Below, piece by piece: positions 53,187-62,431 of a stretch of 64,000 bases of DNA. This DNA comes from Virgibacillus_R byunsanensis (GTDB taxonomy: Bacteria; Bacillota; Bacilli; Bacillales; Amphibacillaceae). The notes below the pieces were generated by a model that was not told the origin of the DNA, did no database searches, and saw only the letters and a list, made by a program, of their open reading frames with translations. Each line of letters starts with the position of its first letter. Within the stretch, counting starts at the first letter, position 1. The stretch is from positions 1 to 64,000 of the forward strand of contig NZ_JBHTKJ010000021.1 of NCBI RefSeq assembly GCF_042675965.1, in the 5' to 3' direction. Position numbers and translations under genes: made by a program.

Positions 53187-53738
53187 TTATAAAACAATAT
53201 AAAAAATAGTAAATATAATACCGAATACACTAGTAATTTTTAAGTATTTAATATTGTTTTTTTTACTAATTATAAACCAAGATACAAAATGAATGAGCAG
53301 AAGTATAGCAATTACCCAATCCGAATTCCATAACAGACCGGTCAAAAACATGGTTGTTAAAAGGAGAAGGAACAATAACACGATTAGCGAAAGATGATAA
53401 TACATGTCCTTGTCTTTTCTAAAATTCTGATACATCCAAAAAGAATATCCAATAAAAAATAATAGCGTACTTATTTGCAATACCATAGAAAATTGAGTAA
53501 AATAAATAACAAGAAATGAAAACGGTATCAATAAAAGCAATAAAATAATTTGAATAAATGTTGTTGGTTTAAATTTTTTATGTGATTTTGTACTTGGTTC
53601 AGTTTCAATCTGATCTTCACCGTTTGTATATAATGCTAAAAGGAAATCACAATATACATTTGGGAGTAGATTATGCTCTTTCCAGTAGTTAATTTCTTTA
53701 ACAATCGTAGCAATGCGATTTTCAGTCAGACTAACCAC
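53187..53738 (-). CDS. Unknown membrane protein upstream of rpoD in gene order
   Basis: 183 residues with a soluble N-terminus (IVKEINYWKEHNLLPNVYCDFLLALYTNGE) that resembles the start of a Bacillus hypothetical family, then about four to five hydrophobic spans. The start (GTG 53738) is uncertain: GGGGTGG lies over it rather than upstream. I do not know the function. Confidence 0.7.
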   Translation of the reverse strand: MVSLTENRIATIVKEINYWKEHNLLPNVYCDFLLALYTNGEDQIETEPSTKSHKKFKPTTFIQIILLLLLIPFSFLVIYFTQFSMVLQISTLLFFIGYSFWMYQNFRKDKDMYYHLSLIVLLFLLLLTTMFLTGLLWNSDWVIAILLLIHFVSWFIISKKNNIKYLKITSVFGIIFTIFYIVL

Positions 53739-53765
53739 CCCAATGTATACGTTATATCATACAAA

Positions 53766-53806
53766 AGAGCAGCCATTGTCTACAATAATGAGCGCAATGA
53801 CTGTCC
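53766..53806 (-). terminator. Possible rpoD terminator
   Basis: CAGTCATTG pairs with CAATGGCTG around a 16-nt loop, followed by CTCTTTTG on the minus strand. Confidence 0.5.
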
Positions 53807-53810
53807 TTGT

Positions 53811-54932
53811 TTACTCTAGGAAATCTTTCAATCGCTTACTACGACTTGGATGCCTAAGTTTACGTAATGCTTTGGCTTCAATTTGACGAATACGCTCACG
53901 TGTAACACCAAAAACTTTTCCTACTTCTTCTAAGGTTCTAGTACGACCATCATCTAGACCAAAACGTAATCTTAATACATTTTCTTCTCGATCTGTAAGT
54001 GTATCTAATACATCTTCTAGTTGCTCTTTGAGAAGTTCATAGGCAGCATGATCTGATGGTGATACAGCTTCCTGGTCTTCAATAAAGTCACCTAAATGCG
54101 AGTCATCTTCTTCTCCAATTGGTGTCTCTAATGACACTGGTTCTTGCGCAATCTTTAAAATATCTCGAACTTTATCAGGAGACAGTTCCATTTCCAAGCC
54201 AATTTCTTCTGGAGTCGGTTCCCTCCCTAAGTCCTGTAGTAATTGACGTTGAACACGAATAAGCTTATTAATAGTTTCAACCATATGAACAGGTATGCGT
54301 ATAGTTCTTGCTTGATCTGCAATTGCTCTTGTTATGGCCTGACGGATCCACCACGTAGCATACGTACTGAATTTGAATCCTTTACGGTAATCGAATTTTT
54401 CTACAGCTTTAATTAATCCCATATTACCTTCCTGAATCAAATCTAAGAATAGCATTCCACGTCCAACATAACGCTTGGCTATACTTACAACAAGTCGAAG
54501 GTTTGCTTCAGCAAGACGTCTTTTCGCTTCATCTTCACCATTTTCAATTCGATGAGCTAGGTTAATTTCTTCTGCAGCTGATAATAAGTCGACTCTTCCT
54601 ATTTCCTTTAAATACATCCGAACAGGATCATTTATTTTAATACCTAGTGGTACACTTAAGTCGTTCAGATCAAATTCCTCTTCTTTTGCTATTTGTTGCA
54701 TTTTTGGATCTTCATCTGACTCACCAATTACCTCTACACCTTGTTCCGCTAGGTACCCATAAAACTCGTCCATTTGTTCAGATTCAATTTCGAAATTAGA
54801 CAAACGATCAGCTACTTCTTCGTAAGCTAATGCACCCCGCTTTTTACCTAACTCAAGCAATTGTTCTTTTGCTTGGTCGAGTGTTAGCTCACCTTCATTT
54901 TCTTTCGTTTGTGATAATTTTTTTTCGGCCAT
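53811..54932 (-). CDS. rpoD: RNA polymerase sigma factor SigA
   Basis: Primary sigma factor. Region 1.1 is short and acidic; region 1.2/2 contains DPVRMYLKEIGRVDLLSAAEE, NLRLVVSIAKRYVGRGM, DLIQEGNMGLIKAVEKFDYRKGFKFSTYATWWIRQAI (region 2.3/2.4) and region 4.2 TLEEVGKVFGVTRERIRQIEAKALRKLRHPSRSKRLKDFLE. 373 residues. GGAAGGAGGGGGACTC precedes the ATG. It follows dnaG by 31 bp, the classic macromolecular-synthesis order. Confidence 0.98.
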   Translation of the reverse strand: MAEKKLSQTKENEGELTLDQAKEQLLELGKKRGALAYEEVADRLSNFEIESEQMDEFYGYLAEQGVEVIGESDEDPKMQQIAKEEEFDLNDLSVPLGIKINDPVRMYLKEIGRVDLLSAAEEINLAHRIENGEDEAKRRLAEANLRLVVSIAKRYVGRGMLFLDLIQEGNMGLIKAVEKFDYRKGFKFSTYATWWIRQAITRAIADQARTIRIPVHMVETINKLIRVQRQLLQDLGREPTPEEIGLEMELSPDKVRDILKIAQEPVSLETPIGEEDDSHLGDFIEDQEAVSPSDHAAYELLKEQLEDVLDTLTDREENVLRLRFGLDDGRTRTLEEVGKVFGVTRERIRQIEAKALRKLRHPSRSKRLKDFLE

Positions 54933-54963
54933 GAGTCCCCCTCCTTCCAGACTACATAATCAT

Positions 54964-56772
54964 TCAATTTAGTAATTGTTTACGGATTTCAATAATTTGC
55001 ATAGCTATTTGTGCTGCCTTTATTGGATCATTTTCTTGTTCAGCTATTTTTTGTTGTTGTTTGAGTTGATTTATATTTGCTATATCATTACTCTCAGCAT
55101 TAATTATTCTTATATAATCGTTAATTTCCTGATCACTTATATTGTCATAAACAGGAATCATTGCAATTTCAATTACTAACTGCTTCAATGTTTCGTCTGT
55201 CAATTTTTCTACAAACAAACTAACATCAGCAGGATTTCCTTCTTCATAGTAAGCATACAAGTGGGTAACAACTATTTTATGCTCATCTATATTAAAGGAT
55301 GCTCCTATTTCCTCCTGCACTTTATCAGTTATGGCTATATCTTGCAACATATATGCAATCAGCTGTCTTTCAGCATTATGAAAAGCCGGTAGTAATTTTT
55401 TTGATTGATAATTATTAGTTGCCCTATTAGTATATCTGTTCTTTTCTCTCTTATCCTTATGAACACCCATCTTTTGACGATGAGCTTGAATTTCTTCAAC
55501 TAGTGTGTCCATTGTTACATTATATTCATTACTAAGCTCTTTTAAGTAATATTCCCTTTCAACTGAGCTCTCAATCCCTGCAATTTGCTTTAAAACAGTT
55601 TCAATATATTTAATGCGGTCTCCTTCTAAACTAAGGTTGTAATTTTTTTTCAAATACCGCATATAAAAGCTCATATATGTGTGGCTTGCTTTAATTACTT
55701 CATTTATAAATGAATCTGCACCATACTGTTTAATAAATTCATCTGGATCTAAATTATTCTTTAAATTTGCTATTTTCACCTGGAATCCAATTTTCCGTAA
55801 AAGACTTGCAACTTTAAAGGTTGCATCTATACCTGCATCATCAGCATCATAGCAGATAATAACGGTGTCCACATATCGTTTTAATAATTTAGCTTGATTT
55901 TCGGTTAAAGAAGTTCCCATAGTAGCTATACCGTTTTTAATCCCTGCCTGGTAAGCTGATATAACGTCCATATACCCTTCAAACAAAACAGCCTCATTTT
56001 GTTTTCGAATATGCTTCTTTGCTAAATCAAAATTATATAATGTTTTACCTTTTTGAAAAAGTTCACTTTCAGAGCTATTTAAGTATTTGGGTTCTTGATC
56101 AACCACAGTTCGGCCACTAAATCCAATGGTCTTACCTAGATGGTTCCTAATTGGAAATATTACTCTACCTCTGAACCGATCTGTTACATTGCCATCCTCT
56201 TGCAATGTGAGTAAACCCGCTTTAACAAGTACTTGTTGATGAAAACCTTTTTTTTTAAGAAACTCCGCAGTAAAATCCTTTACATTTGGTGCGAAACCAA
56301 GTTGGAATAAATCTACAATTTCATCACTTATTCCTCGATCTTTAAAATATTGATAGCCCTCTTTTCCATCCTTTGTATAACGTAATAAATGATGATAAAG
56401 CTTAGTTAACCATTCACTAGCCGATAATATTGTTTGATTCTCAGGTGTAAGCGAACTTTCTTGTTTATAACTTCCTTCTGGTAATGTCACACCACTTCGG
56501 TCAGCCAAGAACAATATCGCTTCATGAAAAGAGTAGTTTTCCATTTCCATTAAAAACGTAACCACGTTTCCCCCTTTTCCACAACCAAAACAATGAAAAA
56601 TTTGTTTTTCCTGCGTGACTGAAAAGGAAGGGGTTTTCTCACCATGAAATGGACAAAGCCCAAAATAGTTCCTGCCTTGTTTTTTTAATTGTACATATTC
56701 GCCGATAACATCCACTATATCATTGGCTTTTCGAATGTCATCAATAGTTTCCTCAGGTATTTGGTTTGCCAT
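54964..56772 (-). CDS. dnaG: DNA primase
   Basis: Makes RNA primers for replication. Zinc finger CPFH...CFGCGKGGN (residues about 40-64), primase catalytic core with TOPRIM motifs (FEGYMDVISAYQAG and IICYDADDAGIDA), and a C-terminal helicase-binding domain. The start is at ATG 56772 (MANQIPEE) with GGTGG upstream; ATG 56784 is a weaker alternative. 602 residues. Confidence 0.96.
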   Translation of the reverse strand: MANQIPEETIDDIRKANDIVDVIGEYVQLKKQGRNYFGLCPFHGEKTPSFSVTQEKQIFHCFGCGKGGNVVTFLMEMENYSFHEAILFLADRSGVTLPEGSYKQESSLTPENQTILSASEWLTKLYHHLLRYTKDGKEGYQYFKDRGISDEIVDLFQLGFAPNVKDFTAEFLKKKGFHQQVLVKAGLLTLQEDGNVTDRFRGRVIFPIRNHLGKTIGFSGRTVVDQEPKYLNSSESELFQKGKTLYNFDLAKKHIRKQNEAVLFEGYMDVISAYQAGIKNGIATMGTSLTENQAKLLKRYVDTVIICYDADDAGIDATFKVASLLRKIGFQVKIANLKNNLDPDEFIKQYGADSFINEVIKASHTYMSFYMRYLKKNYNLSLEGDRIKYIETVLKQIAGIESSVEREYYLKELSNEYNVTMDTLVEEIQAHRQKMGVHKDKREKNRYTNRATNNYQSKKLLPAFHNAERQLIAYMLQDIAITDKVQEEIGASFNIDEHKIVVTHLYAYYEEGNPADVSLFVEKLTDETLKQLVIEIAMIPVYDNISDQEINDYIRIINAESNDIANINQLKQQQKIAEQENDPIKAAQIAMQIIEIRKQLLN

Positions 56773-57216
56773 CTTAACCACCATGCTTTACTTGTATTCG
56801 AGACTGAATAAAGAAAATCCTTCATGATTCGACAATATTCTTTTATTACCCGAAAAAAATTTCCTTCTATAATGTATTTTAATCTTAGAAGGATCTTTCC
56901 TGGTCATAATTTGTTCATTTGTCTTTAGTAAACACATGTCCCATATTACGTATTGTACCTCTTGGAGTTAATATATAAACCCCCTTAACAATTGGTTAGC
57001 AACTCAATCATTCTTCCTTTGTTCTTCTATTCTACATAAGTGAATTAGAATCCTTCCTGTTTATTAATGTCTTATTTTTCAGAATATACGACATTAATCA
57101 TTTCAATAAAATAAATTTTATAGGAAGGTTTTCTATATTTTTGCACAATAAATGATTATAATACAATAATTGATAAATTGCTAATAAAAATACTTATATT
57201 TAAAATCTTACCAAAG
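56773..57216. other. Intergenic region dnaG/yqfL
   Basis: Contains the dnaG leader with a terminator-like hairpin (listed separately). A G-rich run (AAGGGGG on the minus strand, about 56980-56986) and AT-rich flanks are present, but no gene was found. Confidence 0.4.
56853..56894 (-). terminator. Hairpin with T tract in the dnaG leader
   Basis: TCCTTCTA pairs perfectly with TAGAAGGA around a 14-nt AT-rich loop, then AATTTTTTT on the minus strand. It lies about 80 bp before dnaG and might attenuate transcription or end a small upstream transcript. Confidence 0.55.
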
Positions 57217-57255
57217 GAAAACACTCTACAGAAAATCTGTAGAATGTTTCCTATT
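57215..57255 (-). terminator. Hairpin after yqfL
   Basis: A 15-bp stem (GGAAACATTCTACAG with CTGTAGAGTGTTTTCC) on the minus strand, 11 bp past the yqfL stop; T tract weak. Confidence 0.65.
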
Positions 57256-57265
57256 TAGTAGAGTT

Positions 57266-58069
57266 TTATTTTTTTATCATTTGCAAAATAGTATTAGCCG
57301 TTTCTTCAACAGCCTTATGTGAAACATCAATTACACTACATCCAATTTTATGAACAACTTTTTCAAAGTATTCCAATTCCTCTTTTATTCTTGATAAATT
57401 TGCATATGTTGCTTGATCGCCAAGACCTAATGCTTTTAGTCGTTCTTTTCTAATATCAAATAATTTCTCAGGACTTATCTGTAATCCAATACACTTAGAT
57501 GGGTCCACTTCAAACAATTCTTCAGGTGGATCCACTTCAGGAACAATTGGAACGTTGGCAACCTTTAAGCGCTTATGAGCTAAGTATTGTGATAAAGGCG
57601 TTTTAGAAGTACGAGAAATGCCAACCAAGATAATATCAGCCCTTGCTATACCACGCGGGTCTCTTCCATCATCGTATTTAACAGCAAACTCAATCGCTTC
57701 TACTCGTTTGAAATAGTCCTCATCTAATTTATGGACTAATCCTGGTTCTAAGCGTGGAGAGTTTTCAAAAACACGCTCCATTGATTTCATCATCGGCCCC
57801 ATTATATCAATTGCTTCAATATTTAATTCTTTTGCTCGCTTATTTGTATACTCCCGAAGTCTCGGATCAACTAAGGTGAAACCAATAATGCCTTGCTGTT
57901 CTTTGGCAATTTGTAATGTTTCATCAATTGTTCCTTCATCTTCAACATACGGAATTCTTTGTATTTTGTATTCTCCATTATTAAATTGACTTAATCCAGC
58001 TTTAATTACCAATTCAGCTGTTTCTCCAACAGAATCAGATAAAACGTAAACAAGTGGTTTAACAACCAT
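57266..58069 (-). CDS. yqfL: Putative pyruvate, phosphate dikinase regulatory protein
   Basis: DUF299/PDRP family, bifunctional Ser/Thr kinase and Pi-dependent phosphorylase acting on PPDK or PEP synthase in other bacteria. P-loop-like GISRTSKTPLSQYLA and the opening LVYVLSDSVGETAEL are diagnostic. 267 residues. In B. subtilis ccpN and yqfL are adjacent and YqfL modulates CcpN-dependent gluconeogenic control; the same order is kept here, 18 bp apart. Confidence 0.93.
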   Translation of the reverse strand: MVVKPLVYVLSDSVGETAELVIKAGLSQFNNGEYKIQRIPYVEDEGTIDETLQIAKEQQGIIGFTLVDPRLREYTNKRAKELNIEAIDIMGPMMKSMERVFENSPRLEPGLVHKLDEDYFKRVEAIEFAVKYDDGRDPRGIARADIILVGISRTSKTPLSQYLAHKRLKVANVPIVPEVDPPEELFEVDPSKCIGLQISPEKLFDIRKERLKALGLGDQATYANLSRIKEELEYFEKVVHKIGCSVIDVSHKAVEETANTILQMIKK

Positions 58070-58087
58070 GTTTATGCTCCTCTCTTC

Positions 58088-58717
58088 CTATATATGATTA
58101 TCCGTAATTAATTCTACAAACACTTTAGTAATAGTTGTTTTCGTAATCCTACCCACAACTTCCAAACCTAGATCCGTATCTTTAACTACTGGTATTCCAT
58201 CAATTTGCTTAGTAATTAGTTTACTAGCGACATCTAACAATAAATCTTCTTTTCTGCATACTGTTATATTAGGCATTCTTGTCATAATAATATGAACTGG
58301 CACAGCATTTAAGTCTTGCGTACCAATGCTCGCTCTTAACAAATCCTTACGGGATAGTACTCCTGTTAGACATGCATGTTCACCAACAACAAATAAAGTA
58401 CCTACATCTTCTAAAAACATAGTGGATATTGCATCATAGACAGAAGCATCTTCCTTAACTACTATGGGAACGGATTGATATTCATGAACTTTGAATTTAC
58501 TTATCTTTTCAGTTAGGAGTTCTGAACCCGTTTTCCCTGTATAGAAATAACCCACCCGTGGTCTAGCGTCTAAAAAACCTGCCATTGTAAGGATAGCTAA
58601 GTCTGGTCTTAAAGTAGCCCTAGTGAGGCCTAACTGTTCTGCAATATTTTCACCTGTAATAGGTCCGTCCTGTTTGACGATCCCTATTATCTGTTCTTGT
58701 CTTTTTGATAATTCCAC
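58088..58717 (-). CDS. ccpN: Gluconeogenesis repressor CcpN
   Basis: HTH plus CBS-domain regulator of gapB and pckA in B. subtilis. N-terminal winged helix (GPITGENIAEQLGLTRATLRPDLAILTMAGFLDARPRVGYFY), then two CBS domains (DVGTLFVVGEHACLTGVLSRKDLLRASIG; ITKQIDGIPVV). The start is set to GTG 58717: GGGTGGTGAAGAA is upstream and the homologue begins at this point, while ATG 58744 is preceded only by a TATAAT -10-like box (near 58757) and would be almost leaderless. 209 residues. Confidence 0.92.
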   Translation of the reverse strand: MELSKRQEQIIGIVKQDGPITGENIAEQLGLTRATLRPDLAILTMAGFLDARPRVGYFYTGKTGSELLTEKISKFKVHEYQSVPIVVKEDASVYDAISTMFLEDVGTLFVVGEHACLTGVLSRKDLLRASIGTQDLNAVPVHIIMTRMPNITVCRKEDLLLDVASKLITKQIDGIPVVKDTDLGLEVVGRITKTTITKVFVELITDNHI

Positions 58718-58860
58718 TTCTTCACCACCCAGTAAATATGACATACTATTTACTAATATTATAGCCTAAATAGAGTGAATAGGGAAACGTGTTATATTAA
58801 TTAGTGTTAAAAAACTGTTTCGAAACGAGTCTTTTCCGAAGATAGGGCGCATTGTCTCTT

Positions 58861-60945
58861 CTAAAACTGCTGTTTCCATTCAATTAAGGAAAGATCAGCA
58901 AAATCTTCTATTAAATCAGCTATACTCTTAACTAGTGCTAATCGATTATTGCGCACTTCTTCCTCATCAGCCATAACCATATTATGATCGAAGAAAGAAT
59001 GGATTGGCACAGCTAATTTACCTAATTCCTCCAGTGACTTCGCTGCATCTAACTTTCCATTAACATCATGGTAAGATTCTTGAATCAATTCAAATTTACG
59101 AAACAGCTCTTTTTCTGAAGAAGTCTCAAATAGAACAGGGTTTATAGTCGTTTCTTGCGCTTTTTTCGATAAGTTTAAGATTCGAACAAGTGCTTCTTGG
59201 ATATGCTTAAATGTATCATCATTACGTTTTGACGATAATACACTTGCTTTTTCCATAGTATAGCCGATCATACCAATCCTTTTGTCTAATACAGATTGAA
59301 TAACATCTTGTTCAATTCCCTCTTCTTTTAACAGGTGGGTGGCGCGTAATTGGAAAAAGTCGTGCAGTTCAAGTAACACTTTCCCATAATCTATTTGATC
59401 AAAATTCAATTGTTGATATACCTGTTGAGCAATATCCAGTAGTGTTTCAATCGAAACATTCCACTCGTTTTCCTTTACTATTTTCAATATCCCTACTGCT
59501 TGTCTTCTTAGTCCATATGGATCCTGTGAACCTGTTGGAATAAGCCCTACTGATAGACAACCTACAATTGTATCTAACTTATCAGCGATACTAACAATTG
59601 CTCCCTCAACTGAAGCAGGTAAATTGTCATCTGAGTGAACTGGTTTATAATGCTCAGCAATTGCCTGGGCTACTTTAGCATCTTCTCCAAAATGATTTGC
59701 ATATGTTTCTCCAATTACACCTTGTAACTCAGTAAATTCATTTACCATATTTGTAGTTAAATCAAATTTACATATTGCTGCTGTTCTAGCTGCATTACGA
59801 GTTGTTGCGTTGTCAGTATTTAATAAATGAGACAATTTCTCCGTCATTTGCACAACCCGTTGAACTTTATCACTAATGGTTCCAAGCTTCTCCTGAAAAA
59901 CAACTTTTTCTAACTTTTCTAAATAAAATTCGATGGAATGTTTTAGATCTTCTTCATAGAAGAATTGAGCATCTGATAAACGTGCATGTAACACTTTTTC
60001 GTTCCCTTTTGTTACCGATTCAAGGGCGTAATCATCTCCATTTCTAACACCAACGAAGTAAGGAAGAAGCTTTCCATCACTTGATTTTACTGGAAAATAC
60101 CGTTGATGTTCTTTCATAGATATTATTAATACATCTGATGGAATTGATAAAAATTGCTCTTTAAACGTACCCATGAATACAGTAGGATACTCCACCAAAT
60201 TTCGTACTTCATTAAGTAACTTCTCATCAATTGGGATTTGGACGTTTTCTTGATTTTCTATATTTCTAATACCGTTTAGAATAAGTTTCTGACGGGCATT
60301 TGGATCTACGATGACATAGTTATCCTTTAATTTATTTTCATAATCTATTGGTGTATCTAAAGTAATTTGCTCTCCAAGGAACCGGTGTCCGTACGTTGTA
60401 TTACTTGTACTTACGTTGGCAATTTCTAAAGAGATAACTGTTTCATCATATAAGGCTACCAACCAGCGGATCGGCCTAGCATATCTCATGGATTGTGTTG
60501 CCCATCTCATATTCTTTGGAAAGGTAATAGCTTCTATAATTATTTTGAACGATGGTAACAGTTCAGCGGTTTGTTTGCCTTCAATATTATTTTTCACAAA
60601 TATATAAGTAGTACCTTTTATCTCTTTTGTATATATATCATTTGTGGTTTTACCTTTTCCTTTTGTAAAACCAATTGCTGCCTTCGTCCAATTACCATCT
60701 GCATCTTTGGCTATTTTTTCGGTAGGTCCTTTTGCTTCTTCTTCAATAGTAGTTTGCTCCTCTGCAACACCCCTCACCAAAACGGCAAGTCTTCTTGGTG
60801 TAGAGTAAGAGACAAGAGAGTCATACGCAATACGTAATTCATTTAACCAGTCTTTTGTTTTTTCTGCTAGCTGTTTTTCTGCATGGTCAACAAATCTAGC
60901 TGGCAATTCTTCTAATCCTATTTCAAATAACACATCCTTCGTCAT
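58861..60945 (-). CDS. glyS: Glycyl-tRNA synthetase beta subunit
   Basis: Beta chain of the alpha2beta2 glycyl-tRNA synthetase; binds tRNA. 694 residues with the family start LFEIGLEELPARFV and internal RRLAVLVRG, GTYIFVKN and HFGEDAKVAQAIAEHYKP. The ATG follows the glyQ stop with no gap (TAA-ATG) and GGAGG is 8 nt upstream, so translation is coupled. C-terminal ACC (anticodon-binding) helices present. Confidence 0.97.
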   Translation of the reverse strand: MTKDVLFEIGLEELPARFVDHAEKQLAEKTKDWLNELRIAYDSLVSYSTPRRLAVLVRGVAEEQTTIEEEAKGPTEKIAKDADGNWTKAAIGFTKGKGKTTNDIYTKEIKGTTYIFVKNNIEGKQTAELLPSFKIIIEAITFPKNMRWATQSMRYARPIRWLVALYDETVISLEIANVSTSNTTYGHRFLGEQITLDTPIDYENKLKDNYVIVDPNARQKLILNGIRNIENQENVQIPIDEKLLNEVRNLVEYPTVFMGTFKEQFLSIPSDVLIISMKEHQRYFPVKSSDGKLLPYFVGVRNGDDYALESVTKGNEKVLHARLSDAQFFYEEDLKHSIEFYLEKLEKVVFQEKLGTISDKVQRVVQMTEKLSHLLNTDNATTRNAARTAAICKFDLTTNMVNEFTELQGVIGETYANHFGEDAKVAQAIAEHYKPVHSDDNLPASVEGAIVSIADKLDTIVGCLSVGLIPTGSQDPYGLRRQAVGILKIVKENEWNVSIETLLDIAQQVYQQLNFDQIDYGKVLLELHDFFQLRATHLLKEEGIEQDVIQSVLDKRIGMIGYTMEKASVLSSKRNDDTFKHIQEALVRILNLSKKAQETTINPVLFETSSEKELFRKFELIQESYHDVNGKLDAAKSLEELGKLAVPIHSFFDHNMVMADEEEVRNNRLALVKSIADLIEDFADLSLIEWKQQF

Positions 60946-61830
60946 TTATTTATCCTCCTCTTTTGGTAACATCGGAAAACCAAGTCGTTCGCGTTCTGCA
61001 ACATATGCTTTTGCAATATTACGTGCTAAATTGCGGATTCTCGAAATATACCCCGTACGTTCTGTTACTGAAATAACACCTTTTGCATCGAGCAAATTAA
61101 AGGTATGTGAACATTTTAAAACGTAATCATATGCCGGAAAAACTAAACCTTTTTCCATCGTTACTTTCGCTTCTTGTTCATACATAGAAAATAGTTGGAA
61201 AAGCATATCTGTATTTGACTCTTCAAATGTATAAGTTGAATGTTCATATTCAGGTTGGAAGAATATATCTCTTACTGTAACTCCGTTAGTCCATTCTAAA
61301 TCAAAAACATCTTCCTTATCCTGTATATAAGACGCCAAGCGTTCGATCCCATAGGTTAATTCTACCGCGACTGGATTGGCTTCCAATCCTCCAATTTGCT
61401 GAAAATAAGTGAATTGCGTAATTTCCATTCCATCAAGCCACACTTCCCACCCTAAGCCGGCAGCACCTAAGGTTGGGTTTTCCCAGTTATCTTCTACAAA
61501 ACGGATATCATGTTTCAATGGATCAATGCCGAGTGCCTTTAATGACTCCAAATATAATTCTTGTATATTATCTGGAGATGGTTTCATAATGACCTGAAAT
61601 TGGTGATGTTGATATAAACGATTAGGGTTTTTACCATATCTTCCATCAGCAGGTCTTCTCGATGGTTCAACATATGCTACATTCCAGGGCTCAGGTCCTA
61701 AACTTCGTAGTAAAGTCATTGGAGACATGGTACCTGCACCTTTTTCAACATCGTAGGCTTGCATTAAGATGCAGTTCTGATCAGACCAATGTTTTTGTAG
61801 CGTTAATATCATTTCTTGAATATTCTTCAT
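60946..61830 (-). CDS. glyQ: Glycyl-tRNA synthetase alpha subunit
   Basis: Catalytic class II alpha chain. 294 residues with QAYDVEKGAGTMSPMT (motif 1 region), EPSRRPADGRYGKNPNR (motif 2), and GGLEANPVAVELTYGIERLA (motif 3). It is preceded by a T-box leader whose terminator ends at about 62162, but a repeat element (61919-62156) now lies between terminator and gene. Expression still depends on T-box read-through. Confidence 0.97.
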   Translation of the reverse strand: MKNIQEMILTLQKHWSDQNCILMQAYDVEKGAGTMSPMTLLRSLGPEPWNVAYVEPSRRPADGRYGKNPNRLYQHHQFQVIMKPSPDNIQELYLESLKALGIDPLKHDIRFVEDNWENPTLGAAGLGWEVWLDGMEITQFTYFQQIGGLEANPVAVELTYGIERLASYIQDKEDVFDLEWTNGVTVRDIFFQPEYEHSTYTFEESNTDMLFQLFSMYEQEAKVTMEKGLVFPAYDYVLKCSHTFNLLDAKGVISVTERTGYISRIRNLARNIAKAYVAERERLGFPMLPKEEDK

Positions 61831-61918
61831 GATTATATCCTCCCGTCATTTAAACCTTAATTTCTTAAAACCCTGTTTTACAACCTTTATGGCAAAAGCC
61901 TTGGTTGTACTTATGCAG

Positions 61919-62156
61919 TAGGAAAGATTTATAATTTCCTGTCTGCTAAAAAAGAACAAAAGCGCAAGCGCCCGTTTAGCGACGTATGGGCTGGACTTAT
62001 CCGCATGAGATAAAGGAAACACGAAGAGCGGTAGCGAATCGATGTTGACTTATCGTAAGGAGGATCAGGAAGCCCACTAGTCGCTGGGCGCTGGAGCTGG
62101 ACGTGGCTTAAGCAGTAAATAAATTATCCACAGGCTCCTAATTTTATAATTTCCTA
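61919..62156 (-). repeat. Dispersed repeat element between T-box and glyQ (copy E)
   Basis: About 238 bp with imperfect inverted ends: left TAGGAAAGATTTATAATTTC, right (reverse) TAGGAAATTATAAAATTAGG. The right part through CACGTCCAGCTCC matches the element at 27399-27602 almost base for base, but the core is different: a GATAAGTCAACATCGATTCG module followed by CGCTTGCGCTTTTG. On the minus strand it begins 6 bp beyond the T-box terminator T tract. Confidence 0.8.
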
Positions 62157-62161
62157 GACAA

Positions 62162-62207
62162 TAAAAAATCCCGTCCCTATGTCTATAAAAAGACATAGGG
62201 ACGGGAC
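62162..62207 (-). terminator. T-box terminator (glyQS leader)
   Basis: GTCCCGTCCCTATGTCT pairs perfectly with AGACATAGGGACGGGA, then ATTTTTTAT on the minus strand; alternative to the antiterminator using GGTGGAACCGCG. Confidence 0.92.
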
Positions 62208-62380
62208 TTTACCCGCGGTTCCACCCTATTTGCTCTATTAAATAGAGCCACTTTATACAACAATTACTCCAGAGTGCCTTCCTTATCGTTCTATTATCCA
62301 GCTTTCACTTTCCTGGATTCGCTTTTTAAATAGATATCAATAAGTACTAATCTCTTTCACTGCAATTTACTATCTAACTA
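62162..62380 (-). promoter_or_regulatory. Glycine T-box leader of glyQS
   Basis: The T-box sequence AGGGTGGAACCGCGGG is clear, followed by the terminator. A plausible specifier GGC (Gly) is at 62278-62276 within GGAAGGCACTCTGG. An AGTA bulge (GATTAGTACTT) is seen near the 5' end. Uncharged tRNA-Gly should stabilise the antiterminator and raise glyQS expression. Confidence 0.93.
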
Positions 62381-62392
62381 AAATCTGTTCAA

Positions 62393-62421
62393 ATAATACT
62401 TTATGAACAACATCTTGTCAA
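62393..62421 (-). promoter_or_regulatory. Sigma-A promoter of the glyQS leader
   Basis: TTGACA (62421-62416), 17-bp spacer, TATTAT (62398-62393) on the minus strand, just after the recO stop codon. Confidence 0.85.
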
Positions 62422-62431
62422 CTAAATATAC

